Below, one piece after another: positions 13,827 through 26,228 of a stretch of DNA of 64,000 nt. Numbering within the stretch: position 1 is the stretch's first letter; each line of letters starts with the position of its first letter. The notes under the pieces are model-generated. The model searched no databases. It was not told the DNA's origin and saw only the letters and a list, made by a program, of their open reading frames with translations. The DNA comes from Bradysia coprophila (lineage: Eukaryota > Arthropoda > Insecta > Diptera > Sciaridae): contig NC_050738.1 in assembly GCF_014529535.1 (NCBI RefSeq), forward strand, positions 124,001 through 188,000, in the 5' to 3' direction. The translations under genes were made by a program, and so were the position numbers.

Positions 13827-16800
13827 TCTTAGAAAACGGAAAGTAAATTGGACAAAATAAGAAATTTGCTAATTTTTTCCGTAGTCGATGTAGTGAGAAA
13901 AAAAAGAAATTTGTCGTTGCCAAAAGAAGAAAAAGACAAAAACAATTTTTTTACAGGCCCAATGGGCAAAAAACAGCAAAATTTTTAATTTACAAATTCC
14001 AATATAAAATCGGTGCCTACATTTGCGTACGTGACATTGATTTAGAGTGCAATAGCAAAATAGTTGTTTTCCCAACAGATGTGATACTTTTCACATGACC
14101 TAGAAACTTCTTTCAAATAAGTTTCGAGCATGTCGGTTTCGAGCACTGATGTCAGAAATACGTGACGAAAACGCGATATTCCAGCAGTTGTTAGATAAAG
14201 CTAAATTTTTATTCATCGAACAAAAAACCAATGTTTTGATGGTCCAAATTCCCAATCGAATACTTGCACATTTTATCAAAAAATTTTTTCCGTACAATCA
14301 ACTCCAATTCATTAATGCTCATTCCTTCAGTATAGAAAGGGAATGGATTTACTGTTTTGTGACACCAGTGATCGTTTTTAAGTATTAAACACAAACTGAA
14401 ATTTAAAGAAAGAAAAATGTGGGACGACCTATTCAAACAATATGCTCGATGTTCGGTGAGATATTTTTGGTTGGGATTGGATGCTTTTGTTATTGCTAAA
14501 TCAACCGTATGACAAATTTTTAGGTGTTCTAATTTTTGTTTGTAATTAATTGATGTTCAAGAAGACAGAAACCAATATGACAAAGAAAAAAAACCAATTT
14601 TTGAAGAAATAATCTGCAGAGAAAGAGAAACAAAATGCCTTTTTAAAATAATATAAAATAAATAAGCAACAAATGATGTTAGTTTGCCCCGCCCCCTCCC
14701 AATCTGCGCCTTGCCTTCCCCAGTTAGTCAAAACAAAACAAAACAAAAAACTAAAGCATATAATCACTCAGTGTAGCTATCAAGGTTTTGTTTTATTTCA
14801 TAAATGCCATAGAGAATGCAATTTTGTATGCTTAACAGTAAAGACAAAACAGAAAAAAATAACAAAACACACCTAACATGTGTGTTCGTATTGTACGCTT
14901 TTATTGCTATACTACTAATTATAGTTTGCGAAACAAATGAAAATCGAAAGCCTTATGCACATCAAACATTTCATTTCATTTCTTTGACTTGCTATTGTAC
15001 AATATATTCTAAAATGATGGCGATCTTCCGATCGACGTGTGATGAAAAATACCAGATCGAGCGATCACCATTCATATTCCAAGCAACGACCAGAATGTGC
15101 TTTCTATTTTCTGTTGCGATGGCTTCAAAGAATTGAAACGACAAAGAATCTATTCTCAAAATTTCGCAATGAAAACAAATTAACAGACAACATTTTTAAC
15201 TCCAAAAATTAGTAAGAAATTAAGGGGAGGAAGAAGAAGAAGACGAAGAAAGGAAAGACAGGAAAAGCAAAAACAAAATTAATTTTTAGACGAAAAAAAA
15301 GTTGATTAACCTTTTGAGAAACGGCTAGCCATTCGTCATCGTCAAGGATGATCAAAAAAATGCGCTCTGTAAATCAAAACAAAAGAAGTAGAAGATTTTA
15401 TGTCAACACTCAGCAGTTTATCATGGCGAATGGCTTACCGTTTCTTTCTTTTTAATTAAACACAGGTTAATTTACGGATTTAAATACGACACAGAGTGTG
15501 GTCTTTTTTATTTGTTAAGTTAAGCGGACTAAGAATCAAAACTGGATTCGAAAAAAGCGACAAAATATTTTGAAAAAAAAAATCTAAAATTACAAAAACA
15601 AAAATCAACAAATTACACAACAAAAAAAAGAGAAAAATCATAAATTTAATTAAATATGAAACCCGATAGGTTTTTTTTTCTTGTTTCGTTCAGAAAGACA
15701 ATTGGAAAATTGAAAGTATAAAAAAAGGAAAGTGAATGAAAACAAAACAGAAAAAAAATGATGACGAAGATGAAAAAAAATATTTATAATTAATATTATT
15801 GTTAAGAAAAAGAAGAAAAGTTTTTTTTTCCTTGTAAATATGTTTATATTTTATCAATTTATTATTATCTAATTATAATTGCAGACAAAAAAACCATACA
15901 AAAAAAATGAAATAAAAAAATCACAGCAAAATTGGGTCCTGTCGTTTTGTGTCTGCGTTTCCGGCTCCAATATCGTCTCGCCCGATAAGCTAAAAAATTA
16001 TTTTTTTTGGAAATAATTTTTAACCGCTCAAATCAGGTGGGGACGTGATGGACGGAACGGTGCACTTGACGACTTGGCTATGTGAATGAAAAATCAACAA
16101 AAAGAGAAAAATAAGAATACTAATTATTTTTTTAAAAAATGGAGACAAAGTCGGATGCTTCAAATCGATTGGTTCGAAAGTAAACCAATTTTTACGATGA
16201 AAATTATAAAATGAAAATATCCCCCGATCAGACATCAGACATCCAGATTGTATATTAGATGAATTAACTGACCTTTTAAACTTTTTCTGAAACTTGTGTC
16301 GTTAGGGAAATTATTTTCCCTTTATGTGATTGACTTGGTCCAGTAATATTGTGAAGAGAATTTAAAAGAAAAAAAAAACTTTTATCGCATTCGATGCCTT
16401 TTAACAAAAGTTTTTCTTTTTTGTTTGTTTATTTTATTGTATGTTAATGGACGTGTTTAATAATTTATTTATTTTAAAATGAAATTTTCTTCCACTGTGA
16501 GAGAGCACAAGTAAACGCATTGCAATTCAAAAGCTATTTTATATATGACTAAAACACAGAACTGAAGACTAAGAATGTTAGAAAGAAAATTTTGAGATTT
16601 TTTTGATTTTCGGATGAAGTTGGGCGAATTGAATCGCGGTTATATTTACCGCCTTTTTTTTGTTTTGATAAAAATGTCTGAGTCGAAAGTATAATATATT
16701 GTGTGGGATAGATTGTGTGTCTATAATAGATTTGCGTTTCGTCTGAACCAATCGTTTGAAGCATTCCATTTTTTCTCTAACTATATATATGCATATAACA

Positions 16801-17164
16801 TTTAATCAATATTATAGATAAAAAATATTAAAAAAAATTAAAGAAAAAATGTGCATATTTTGGTGTAATTGATATTATATTATTATAAATAAATCTTTTT
16901 GTTATACACTATGCAGCAAAATGAAAAAAAAAACAGTTCGTTTCATTTCGATCGATTCTATTATTCAGGTGTCGCAGAAATCTTATCCTTAAAAATTCTA
17001 TAAAATTCTTTCGAACAAATCACTTAATTCTTAAATTCCTGAATTTTATGGATTTTCTTAGACATTTTATACCTAAAAATAGGCTCTGGCGTGAAACCAT
17101 ATTTCCTCCACAACCATACTTTCTTTGTCGATTCGTGTTAAGAGTAATAAGTCCCTTTGTAAAT

Positions 17165-17808
17165 TGATAGCCTACATTTAGGCGGAACAATACAATATTA
17201 GTTTTTTTGATGATTTCTCTGAGCCATTTTTTTTAAAAGCAAAACCAAAGCCCGCAAAAATGTGTTACCGTTAAAAGAAAAATTGGATATGAGGGATTCT
17301 TTTGAATATATTAGGTTCACATTGAAAATTTTTCTTGCAAATTTTTGGAAACATAAATCAATGAATCTAATCAAACTATGCATGACCCGAAAGTACTTAA
17401 GCTCAGCTTTCCAACGAGCCCACTCTCACCCGAAACAATTATTTATAACGGCCAAAAAATTCGGATAAAAATCACTATTTTTCCAACTTCGGAGATCTTC
17501 CACCAGCAACCAGGTGTGGCTCGAGACTGTGTGAGGCCTGTTTTGAGGTCTACTGGCAAAGATCTTTCAAACCATGTATATATCCATCCCAGACGAAGTG
17601 GATCCGATTTTGATAGTTGAATTTTCAAAAGAATCCATCATAGTGAGTCATAACTTAATCCACTCCAAGTGGGATACGTTATCACCCACAAACCAGTTTT
17701 TCCTTGAAAAGTAACATATTTTTGCGGGCTTTGGTTTTATTTAAAAAAAAATGGTTCAGATAAATCATCAGAAAAACGACATAACGCTAAATTGTAGCCT
17801 AAATTCCT
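17165..17808. mobile_element. Foldback-type repeat element, TAGCCTACATTT family
   Basis: The left end reads TAGCCTACATTTAGGCGGAA, and a segment running through CCAAAGCCCGCAAAAATGTG follows. The right end (17690-17808) holds the inverted counterpart: TTTTTGCGGGCTTTGG, then an AAATCATCAGAAA segment and TTGTAGCCTAAATTCCTG. Arms are roughly 100 bp and imperfect, enclosing about 430 bp without coding potential. The same terminal words recur in the composite element at 51040-53140, so this is one dispersed family. No target-site duplication was identified. Confidence 0.6.
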
Positions 17809-17963
17809 GCAAAAAAAAGATATATTTTCGATGATAACTTCGTATCCGTCTTTTCTGGAAAACGTTGGACCATCGTTTTGTGTTAAAATGTGTTGGCTGG
17901 TGTAAAAATAATAAGTGTTTGTGGTGGATCTCACTAAAATTGGAAAAAAGTCTGAGTTTTCCC

Positions 17964-18325
17964 TTAGTAGGTTGTATCGCCACAAACAGTTATCATTGTC
18001 ACAATTCTTCCACGCATTCGTAATATCATTGATTCGTCTAAATACGATGAATATCTGTAGATCGGGCTCAGCTTGTCTACCGTTACTCGGCGCCCCTTTG
18101 AGTCGACCTTATTTTTCCGTAATTGTTCGATTTCGTCGGCGAATTCATAATCTTGGGTCATTCTGATCAAGGCATTTTCTCCGTCCTGGAGTTCCCTGGT
18201 CGTTAAGTGTCCGTACTGAGCGTCACATCCGACCCGTTTGAGCTTCGCTTTTGTGTTGTTTATGAATCGATACACGAAAGCCATAGTGCGTTGCCATTGA
18301 CTGAGCTTTTCGAACGTGAGACGTA
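17964..18325 (-). pseudogene. BEL/Pao-type retrotransposon polyprotein fragment
   Basis: The minus-strand reading contains FEKLSQWQRTMAFVYRFI, then a stretch ending in DKLSPIYRYSSYLDESM and LRMRGRI. This order matches the segment of BEL/Pao polyproteins just upstream of the integrase, where a typical element has LSPFLDE followed by LRVGGRL. Only about 110 residues survive. Similarity stops at GRI, followed by a stop after unrelated residues, and no reverse transcriptase or integrase core is visible nearby. It is a dead fragment. Confidence 0.65.
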
Positions 18326-18352
18326 TTTAGCGTTGTGTCTAGTTTCCTCTTA

Positions 18353-18667
18353 CCAAAAAAGTACTCCGTGTGAGAGACAAAATTGAATTTTTTCACGGCA
18401 GAGTAAAATAAACCAGGCAGGAGCGGTTCATTTTCGAAACGTCAAATAAGGGACCTAATGCATTGTATGAAAATGAACTCAAATGAACACTGACATAAAT
18501 TGAAAAATTTTGTTCGCAAAAAATATTGGGCTACTAGATTATTGAGGTCCCTTGTCAAATCAGCGCTCCTGCCTGGTTAACTTTACTCTGTCGTGATTTT
18601 TTCAATTTTTTCTTTGTTTATTTGACAGTTGACTCTCTAACGGCTCTCTCACGGAGTACTTTTTGTT
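18353..18667. mobile_element. Outer inverted-repeat element hosting a nested MITE
   Basis: AAAAAGTACTCCGTGTGAGAG at the left is mirrored by CTCTCTCACGGAGTACTTTTT at the right. The pair encloses the MITE at 18394-18595, so it appears to be an older palindromic element or inverted terminal sequence hit by a later insertion. It lies just beyond the BEL/Pao fragment. Its class is not clear. Confidence 0.45.
18394..18595. mobile_element. Short MITE with CACGGCAGAGTAAA ends, copy A
   Basis: The terminal inverted repeats are about 30 bp: CACGGCAGAGTAAAATAAAC on the left, CACGACAGAGTAAAGTTAAC as the complement of the right, both continuing into CAGGCAGGAGCG. A 7-bp repeat ATTTTTT flanks both ends. 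A second copy lies at 26979-27186 in the opposite orientation. CA-starting ends with a 7-bp duplication suggest the P superfamily, but that is a guess from termini alone. Confidence 0.75.
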
Positions 18668-18699
18668 TTTGTTTTTTAGCTTTAGTGTGTGGCGAACCA

Positions 18700-19130
18700 C
18701 ATAAGACCCTATATGCCCCAAAAGCACATAAAATTACCTTTCAAATGACACCCAACACGACCATGTACGTTTTGTGTGCCTCGAGAAATTTCAGTAAGAA
18801 CAGTGTAAGTCTCCGGTTGAAATCTTCAATTGCACATATTTCAGTGTGGATGAATTTTAAACCCAATAAGACCCTATTCGGCTCAATAGTACATGTGATT
18901 AGCTTTCTAATGACACCACACACGACCCTGTACGGCTCGTGTAACTGGAGAAATTTTTGTAAGAAAAGTGCAAGTTTTCGGTTTTTGATCACCTTTCACC
19001 AGCCACAAAAGCTTCGAAGAATTTTTTTGAAAGTGGTTTTGGCTTCTAGGGTCGAAGTCCTTTCTAGAAAATTCCACTAGAAAATGCGTCTGATTTCGGT
19101 AGGCTGTTTTTTCAAGAGAATCCCTCAACA
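18700..19130. repeat. Partial copy of the 61-kb foldback family
   Basis: This stretch matches the right half of the element at 60970-61717 in order. It has two diverged direct units carrying ACCTTTCAAATGAC and GACCATGTACG-like words, then AAAGTGGTTTTGGCTTCTAG, then the terminal ATTTCGGTAGGCTGTTTTTT. The left inverted arm seen at 60970 is missing, so this copy is truncated or is one arm only. Confidence 0.65.
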
Positions 19131-19143
19131 ATAGTTATTTTCA

Positions 19144-19480
19144 TGTGTCGGGGCCGAAAATGAGGGAGTTTCGATATTTTTCTCAGGTTTTCGACCCCTT
19201 ACATGAAAAATTTTTTGAGTATCTGTTTTGGACGATTGATTTTAGGCACTTTCGCATGTAGCCCTCACTTCGTTCGGGCTACAACAAGCGAAATTGCCTA
19301 AAAACAATCGTCCAAAACAGATACACAAATAACTATTACGTATCGATTGAGGAGGCCGAAAGAGTTACGTATTAAGTTTAAGTTAAGACATTTCTTTCGT
19401 CCCGCGGTAGGAAGCATATAAAACTTAATACGTAACTCTTTCGGCCTCCTCAATCGATACGTAAATAACTATTATATGCT
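19144..19480. repeat. Cluster of two nested palindromes, copy 1
   Basis: The first hairpin has CTGTTTTGGACGATTG at about 19222 and CAATCGTCCAAAACAG at about 19305, around CACTTCGTTCGGGCTAC. The second has arms of more than 40 bp (about 19337-19380 and 19414-19462) running from TACGTATCGATTGAGGAGG through GAGTTACGTATTAAGTTT, with a spacer of about 33 bp. The same two palindromes recur at 36733-37403. No coding potential. Confidence 0.7.
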
Positions 19481-19702
19481 GCCTACTGGGGACTAAAGTT
19501 TAAAAATGTAAGCCCAAGGGCCGAAAGTGACAGAAAAATGTAAGCCAAAGGCGAAGCGATGCTTTCGCCGCGTGGGCTTACATATCTGAAATGCAAAATA
19601 TAAGCCCACGGGCGAAAGTAAAATGATGACAGTGACATTTGCTTTCGGCCCTAGGCCTGAATTTTTTTACTTTGTCATAAAAAAGCTAAACCAAAGCACC
19701 TA

Positions 19703-19872
19703 GCAGGGTAATAGAGGTTTTTACACGTCAAATAGAGTAGTATTTTGATACAAATAATACCATTAGCAGCCTTAATGGTAATTTTGCAATGACATTGAGA
19801 GAAAAAGGTATGGAAATATTTGCATACTTCGATTGAAGTACTGCTCTTTTTATTATCCTGCTATTACCCCGC
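19703..19872. mobile_element. Possible short inverted-repeat element
   Basis: GCAGGGTAATAG at the left and CTATTACCCCGC at the right are inverted repeats with one mismatch, 170 bp apart, in non-coding DNA upstream of NAC-alpha. No target-site duplication is visible, and chance or another origin remains possible. Confidence 0.3.
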
Positions 19873-20994
19873 CTTTCTATTTATGTTGCAACATGTTGTG
19901 TAACATGCTAGATTGAATGTGTGGTTTGGTGGTTTGGTTTGGTATGAAAATTAAACAGGACATTCGATATTTTTAACGTTGCGATTTGGCCCGCTTCATC
20001 GAGGCTGTTTAGATGAGCCGTAATATCTACTACTTTTTCGTTAACATGCGCTACAACGTCGCTCTACTACATTTCACACAACACCGAATTACCGCAACAC
20101 TGTTCAACTGTCAAAACTTCTGTCACAAATTCTCCAGAATTTTTCGTATTGGCGTGTGGTTGATTAATTTAAATTTAAGGTAAATTATCCGCAATTATTT
20201 ATTGCATCGTTCAAACAATCAATGCAAAATCATTTCAATGCAATCGAACACAAACGCCGCAATCGAATAAATGTGATATTGCGTCGGATGATGTGCTAGA
20301 ACACGGCAAAAATTTCGTTTGATCTTTGACTTTTTATGGTATACTTCTGTGTTCTATCTGCATTTTTTTTCGATAACAACTGCGTCTCGAATAATCGTTT
20401 AGTGGCAGTCCGATAAACCGGCCTGAGCAACATTACGGCTAAATAGTTAATGTGCAAGTGAAATTTTTCATAACAATACGCAGATCGGTAACTATTGTGC
20501 ATTGTATTTTGTAAGGCCAAAAATGTTGTTGAGGTTATGCTGCAAGTAATGTCCGGCTTTCTGTCTAATGCGGAATAAGTCGGATAGTATTAATTGCGCG
20601 TTGGATCAACATTATTCTGTGACCACATGTTTTGTTTCTGCGGTTGCATGGATGTGGTCAAAATGTGCGATATCGTTTCTAAAACGAATAACTTATGTAA
20701 ACAACGATTGGCTTCTCGATATCAATCAACTTGTACGACTTGAATGTTAAAAAAAAGAGAGAAAATAAATTATCTGACCGACCTTGAGTTATCAACGTCA
20801 AATTGAAAAATCGCACGAATATAAAAAAAAATGAGAAAAGAAAAACCTAATGTGTTCGTCCGACAAAACAATAGTAGCAACAGCAGCAGCTAATTTATAT
20901 TTGTGTTGGCAACTGATCAATAATTTCAATTTCAATTTTTTTGTTTCAGATATTTGCTTTAAGTTCACACCAAAAAGAAGAAAAATCAGACAAA

Positions 20995-22228
<1,234 letters not shown>

Positions 22229-23114
22229 AATTTCCAACTGTGAAGTTTAGACGATCGGTTGAGAGACAAAAATAAACAAGAAATATTAAGTTCTCGTATA
22301 ATTCATTCACTCCTGTAATAACCTAACCAACCACTTCAGCGCTTTTCTTCTTTTTTTCTATCAATGCATCGGATTTGGTATGGATTTCATTTTGCATTTT
22401 GTTTTTATATTTCATACGATCAAAATGTTAGTTTTGAAGTGTAATTTGATTTAATGTTACATCGACAACACAAAAATAAAGAGAAAAAAAAAAATTGAAA
22501 TGGAAGGCAATTTGCATCCATATTGAAAGTTCGAAAGCGTTTCAATTAGCTCAAAATAAAATCTGAATTCTAGACGGGAGCCACATTATGGTCACACGGT
22601 CGAATTGTTGAGGTTTGTGATGAAACATTTTCAATCGGAAGACTTTGCCGTTCACCTTCAAGTTGGTTAAATTTGGCTGAAATATTTAAATTCTGGATTT
22701 AAATGGAAACAATTTTCGCACGCCCAGTTCACATTTTCATATTTCACCCTTCGGAAACGTTAATTCTTTAAAATTCTGTATCCAAGTGGAAACTTTTACA
22801 AATCAGACGAACAAAGAAGGCCACTTTGCGTATTTGGTCCTAACCATGTGTAGTCAACATTCAAAGAAGACGATAAAAATATTTATTGGCAAGCGGATTC
22901 GAGCTACTGAGCTTAGCTGCTGTGAACTTAGAAGCTTGAAACTTAAATTTAAAACTTAAAAACACGGAACAAACATCACTAACGACTACAAACGAGTCTT
23001 ATTTCGTTTCATCGATTAACAGACTATTTCTGATCGGCCTCAACAAGGTGTGAAAGTCACAAGAATAACACCAGTTAGTCAAATAAACGAGTTCGGAAAA
23101 TAGAATGCTCTCCA
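22229..23114. other. NAC-alpha 3' flank, no gene seen
   Basis: Contains the NAC-alpha 3' UTR with AATAAA-type signals near 22270 and 22475, followed by AT-rich DNA without coding signal up to the left arm of the foldback element. Confidence 0.5.
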
Positions 23115-24496
23115 GGGTGAGGCTTAAAATTTTTAAATAAACGTGTAAGTTGACATACAGGTTTTTTTCATAAGTGAGTTGGGGGAGGGAAGTGCTGTTC
23201 AAGTAAACAAGTTTTAGCAAAATCCCCTTAGCTGTTCCTGAGAACCAGCACCAGCGTCAGCCAGGGCTTGTGAAACAGTGAGGACTTAAGATTTACATTG
23301 GAATTGGTAGAAGGACAAATTCTAAGATTTACGGTGTAAAAATTATGGCTCTCGATAATTTCTTCATCGAGCAATAGTAGCTAAAAGTAACAATTTCACC
23401 ATTTTAAAAGACTGATATCTCCTTTACAAAGCAACCGGGGAAGCCTTTGATGATGATCCCAGACAAGTTTTGCGAACCCTTTTGAACAGCAAAAAAATTA
23501 TTTTTGAATCGAAGTTTTCTGTTACATTTTCAGAAATTGCACTTTTAGGCTACCCTCGGTGAACTTTGGACGCTTCAATACCTTACTGGTAACAGTATTT
23601 TCCGTCAATGTGGTTGCTTATGTGATAGCTTAGAGTCTCACCTTTTCAACGATACCAAATATGCCACACTTTATGCTTTACAAGAATTATTGACGAAAAA
23701 GTTTTGCATTGAGGTCTACTCGCAAATCTAGAGCTATCTAGAGGAATTACCTATTTTCAAGACGACATTACAAATAAATGTCTTTCTTATATCCATCAAA
23801 CATTTAAAGTGTTTGTTTTTCTTAAAAATAGATAATTACTCTAGATAGCTCTAGATTTGCGAGTAGAGCGACCTCAATGCAAAACTTTTTCATCAATAAT
23901 TCTTGTAAAGCCAAAGCTTTGGTGCTTTGGTAAAGCATAAAGTATGGCATGTTTGGTATCGTTGTAAAGCTGAGACTCTAAGCTACCATATAAGCAACCA
24001 CATTGACGGAAAATACTCATACCAATAAGGTATTGAAGCGTCCAAAGTTCACCGAGGGTAGCCTAAAAGTGCAATTTCTGAAAATGTAACAGAAAACTTC
24101 GATTCAAAAATATTTTTTTTGCTGTTCAAAAGGGTTCGCAAAACTTGTCTGGGATCATCATTCAAAGGCTTCCCCGGTTGCTTTGTAAAGGAGATATCAG
24201 TCTTTTAAAATGGTGAAATTGTTACTTTCAGCTACTATTGCTCGATGAAGAAATTATTGAGAGCCATAATTTTTACACTGTAAATCTTAGAATTTGTCCA
24301 TCTACCAATTCCAATGTAAATCTTAAGTCCTCACTGTTTCACAAGCCCTGGCTGACGCTGGTGCTGGTTCTCAGGAACAGCTAAGGGGATTTTGCTAAAA
24401 CTTGTTTACTTGAACAGCACTTCCCTCCCCCAACTCACTTATGAAAAAAACCTGTATGTTAACTTACTCGTTTATTTAAAAATTTTAAGCCTCACC
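23115..24496. mobile_element. Large foldback element, arms about 650 bp
   Basis: The left arm (23115 to about 23765) is repeated in inverted orientation on the right (about 23825 to 24496) around a spacer of roughly 60 bp. Landmarks are CAAGCCCTGGCTGACGCTGG on the right with its complement on the left near 23250, the TTCCCTCCCCCAACTCAC word near both ends, and CTCTAGATAGCTCTAGATTT near the centre. The arms differ by scattered substitutions and small indels. Short readings in the two arms encode the same peptide start (LKLVYLNSTSLPQLTYEKN) only because of the inversion; nothing indicates a gene. No target-site duplication was identified. Confidence 0.85.
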
Positions 24497-26228
24497 GTGT
24501 TTCAACTTACGGCAGTCTCGATTCTTCTTACAATTTACATCATGAAATCCTTAAGTATATCAAGACCTGCGAATTGACCAGCTTCCGAGTCTACATCGCT
24601 TCGAAATACAATAAGTAAGAGATTTGATAATAGTTTCCATCGTGCCAGGTTTGTGGTCTGTAAATCTGAACACAGATCATGCAGTAAGTTTAATTGAAAG
24701 AGAAATTACCGGGTAGAAGTAAACTACATCATTTGAAAGGTCTAGACTACTTTTGGTAGAATGTTAAACTCCAAAGTGGAGTTATAGTGGAGTTATTGAC
24801 GAAAATGTGATTTTCGTTTTTCAGTTATTTCTCTCGAGTGTGTTGACGTAAAAATCTGAAAAAATTCTCAAAAAATGTTTGTTCGGAGGGGAACATCTGT
24901 GATTTTTTCGGATTTGTTGGACTATATCAGTCCTTTTTACGAAAGTGGGGCTAAGATTTTTGGAGAGGGGTGATTTTTGTTACTATTTCCGCGGCCTAAT
25001 TCTTTCATTTATGACATCAGTGGGTCATACTCGACCTATAGGATCAAGAAAAATTCCGATCGTGACTTGTCCCCTAAAGTAAAATTTAGCCTTTCAACTT
25101 TGGAGTGACCTAATGTAAAATTCTGAAAAAAAAAATCTCAAAAAATGTCTGTATGGAGGCTGGTGGCTAATATCTGTGAATTTTCTCAAAATTTTTGGAC
25201 CCATATTTGGGGGTGCAAAAAATTATTAAATTTTTTTTTCGAAAAATTGGATGTGTTCTACTAAACAGCCTCGATGAAGCGGTGATTTTCACGTCTTAGG
25301 TTTTGTCTGTTCTCACTAGTGTAATTGCATTACTATTGTAATTACATTGTGTGTTATTTGGGATTTAGTCCGCTGCGAATTTTACGTAGCGTTAAAAATC
25401 CTCCTAGAGATACTCTAGGCTGCCCAAATAAACAGCCTCGATGAAGCTTCATCGAGGCTGTTTAATACAAATGAAGTTTGTTACTTCGTTTTTTTTTAAA
25501 CAGATATTTTGCTACTTAACGCCACCTTCTAGGACGGATTGCCGATTTTGTTGTCGCTGTCGATAACAGAAGATGTAGTTGCATAACTTGTAATGTGTTA
25601 CATTGCCGTATCACGTGAAATATCTAGATATCCCAATAAGACTATGTATATCAACTAATTTCCACGAGTGGAGCATTTGATAAGTTTTTATAAAGTTGTG
25701 AGCAATTACACAATGATTATTCTAAACCGAAGAAAAATTCCTTCAACATTTGTAATCAAACGTAATCGTTTTGTGAGAAACGTTTACTCGCGGTTACCAC
25801 AAAAGAAAATGGCCAACCAAACCACCTGAGGTGCTTTGTGCCAACAGAACTAGTCCAAAAGAGAATGTTTCTGTGCGAACAGATTAACCTTTGCTAGAAA
25901 AGAGAGTTCTTTGTGGTAAACGAAAATCATTTTTGAAACAAAATAAAAACGTCTTTCACAAAATTAATTCGTTTCGACTTTTTTCTCCGTGATCATTTTC
26001 CTTTCAATGGGTGTGTGTGATAGCGAGCCCTCTTAACATGCAGAAAACGTTTTACAACTCTGTAATGGCAGTCATATAATGATAGCAATTGGCGTCTTTC
26101 CAAATTGATTTGAAGAAGGCACTACTGATAACGATAATATTATTTGGAAACTAAAGATTATCCTATACCGGGCGCTATAAACACCGTTCTCGTTCAAATC
26201 GAACTTTCAGTATATCTTGACCACTTTA
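24497..26228. other. Intergenic DNA with a repeated 17-bp word
   Basis: No gene is supported. ACAGCCTCGATGAAGC occurs near 25265 and 25434, and in inverted form directly abutting the latter (to about 25468). A further inverted copy lies at about 20003-20019. The promoter and 5' UTR of the mannosidase gene should lie in the last few hundred bases. Confidence 0.5.

Larger units (their letters stand above)
6257..16900 (+). other. Gene-free A-rich stretch, possible giant ELL 3' UTR
   Basis: After the ELL stop codon no convincing gene appears for more than 10 kb. The plus strand is strongly A-biased over long parts (for example 6540-7060, 11700-12900, 13500-13760), with very many AAAAACAAA-type runs and AATAAA signals. 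The bias fades near 16900. A strand-asymmetric, A-rich, gene-free stretch downstream of a stop codon is compatible with a very long 3' UTR on the plus strand. It could equally be AT-rich intergenic DNA. One MITE (7578-8169) and a CA repeat lie inside. Confidence 0.35.

Noticed and set aside
22999-24577. Two similar peptides (LKLVYLNSTSLPQLTYEKN) suggesting a duplicated gene
   Set aside because: They are the two arms of one inverted repeat; neither has coding context.
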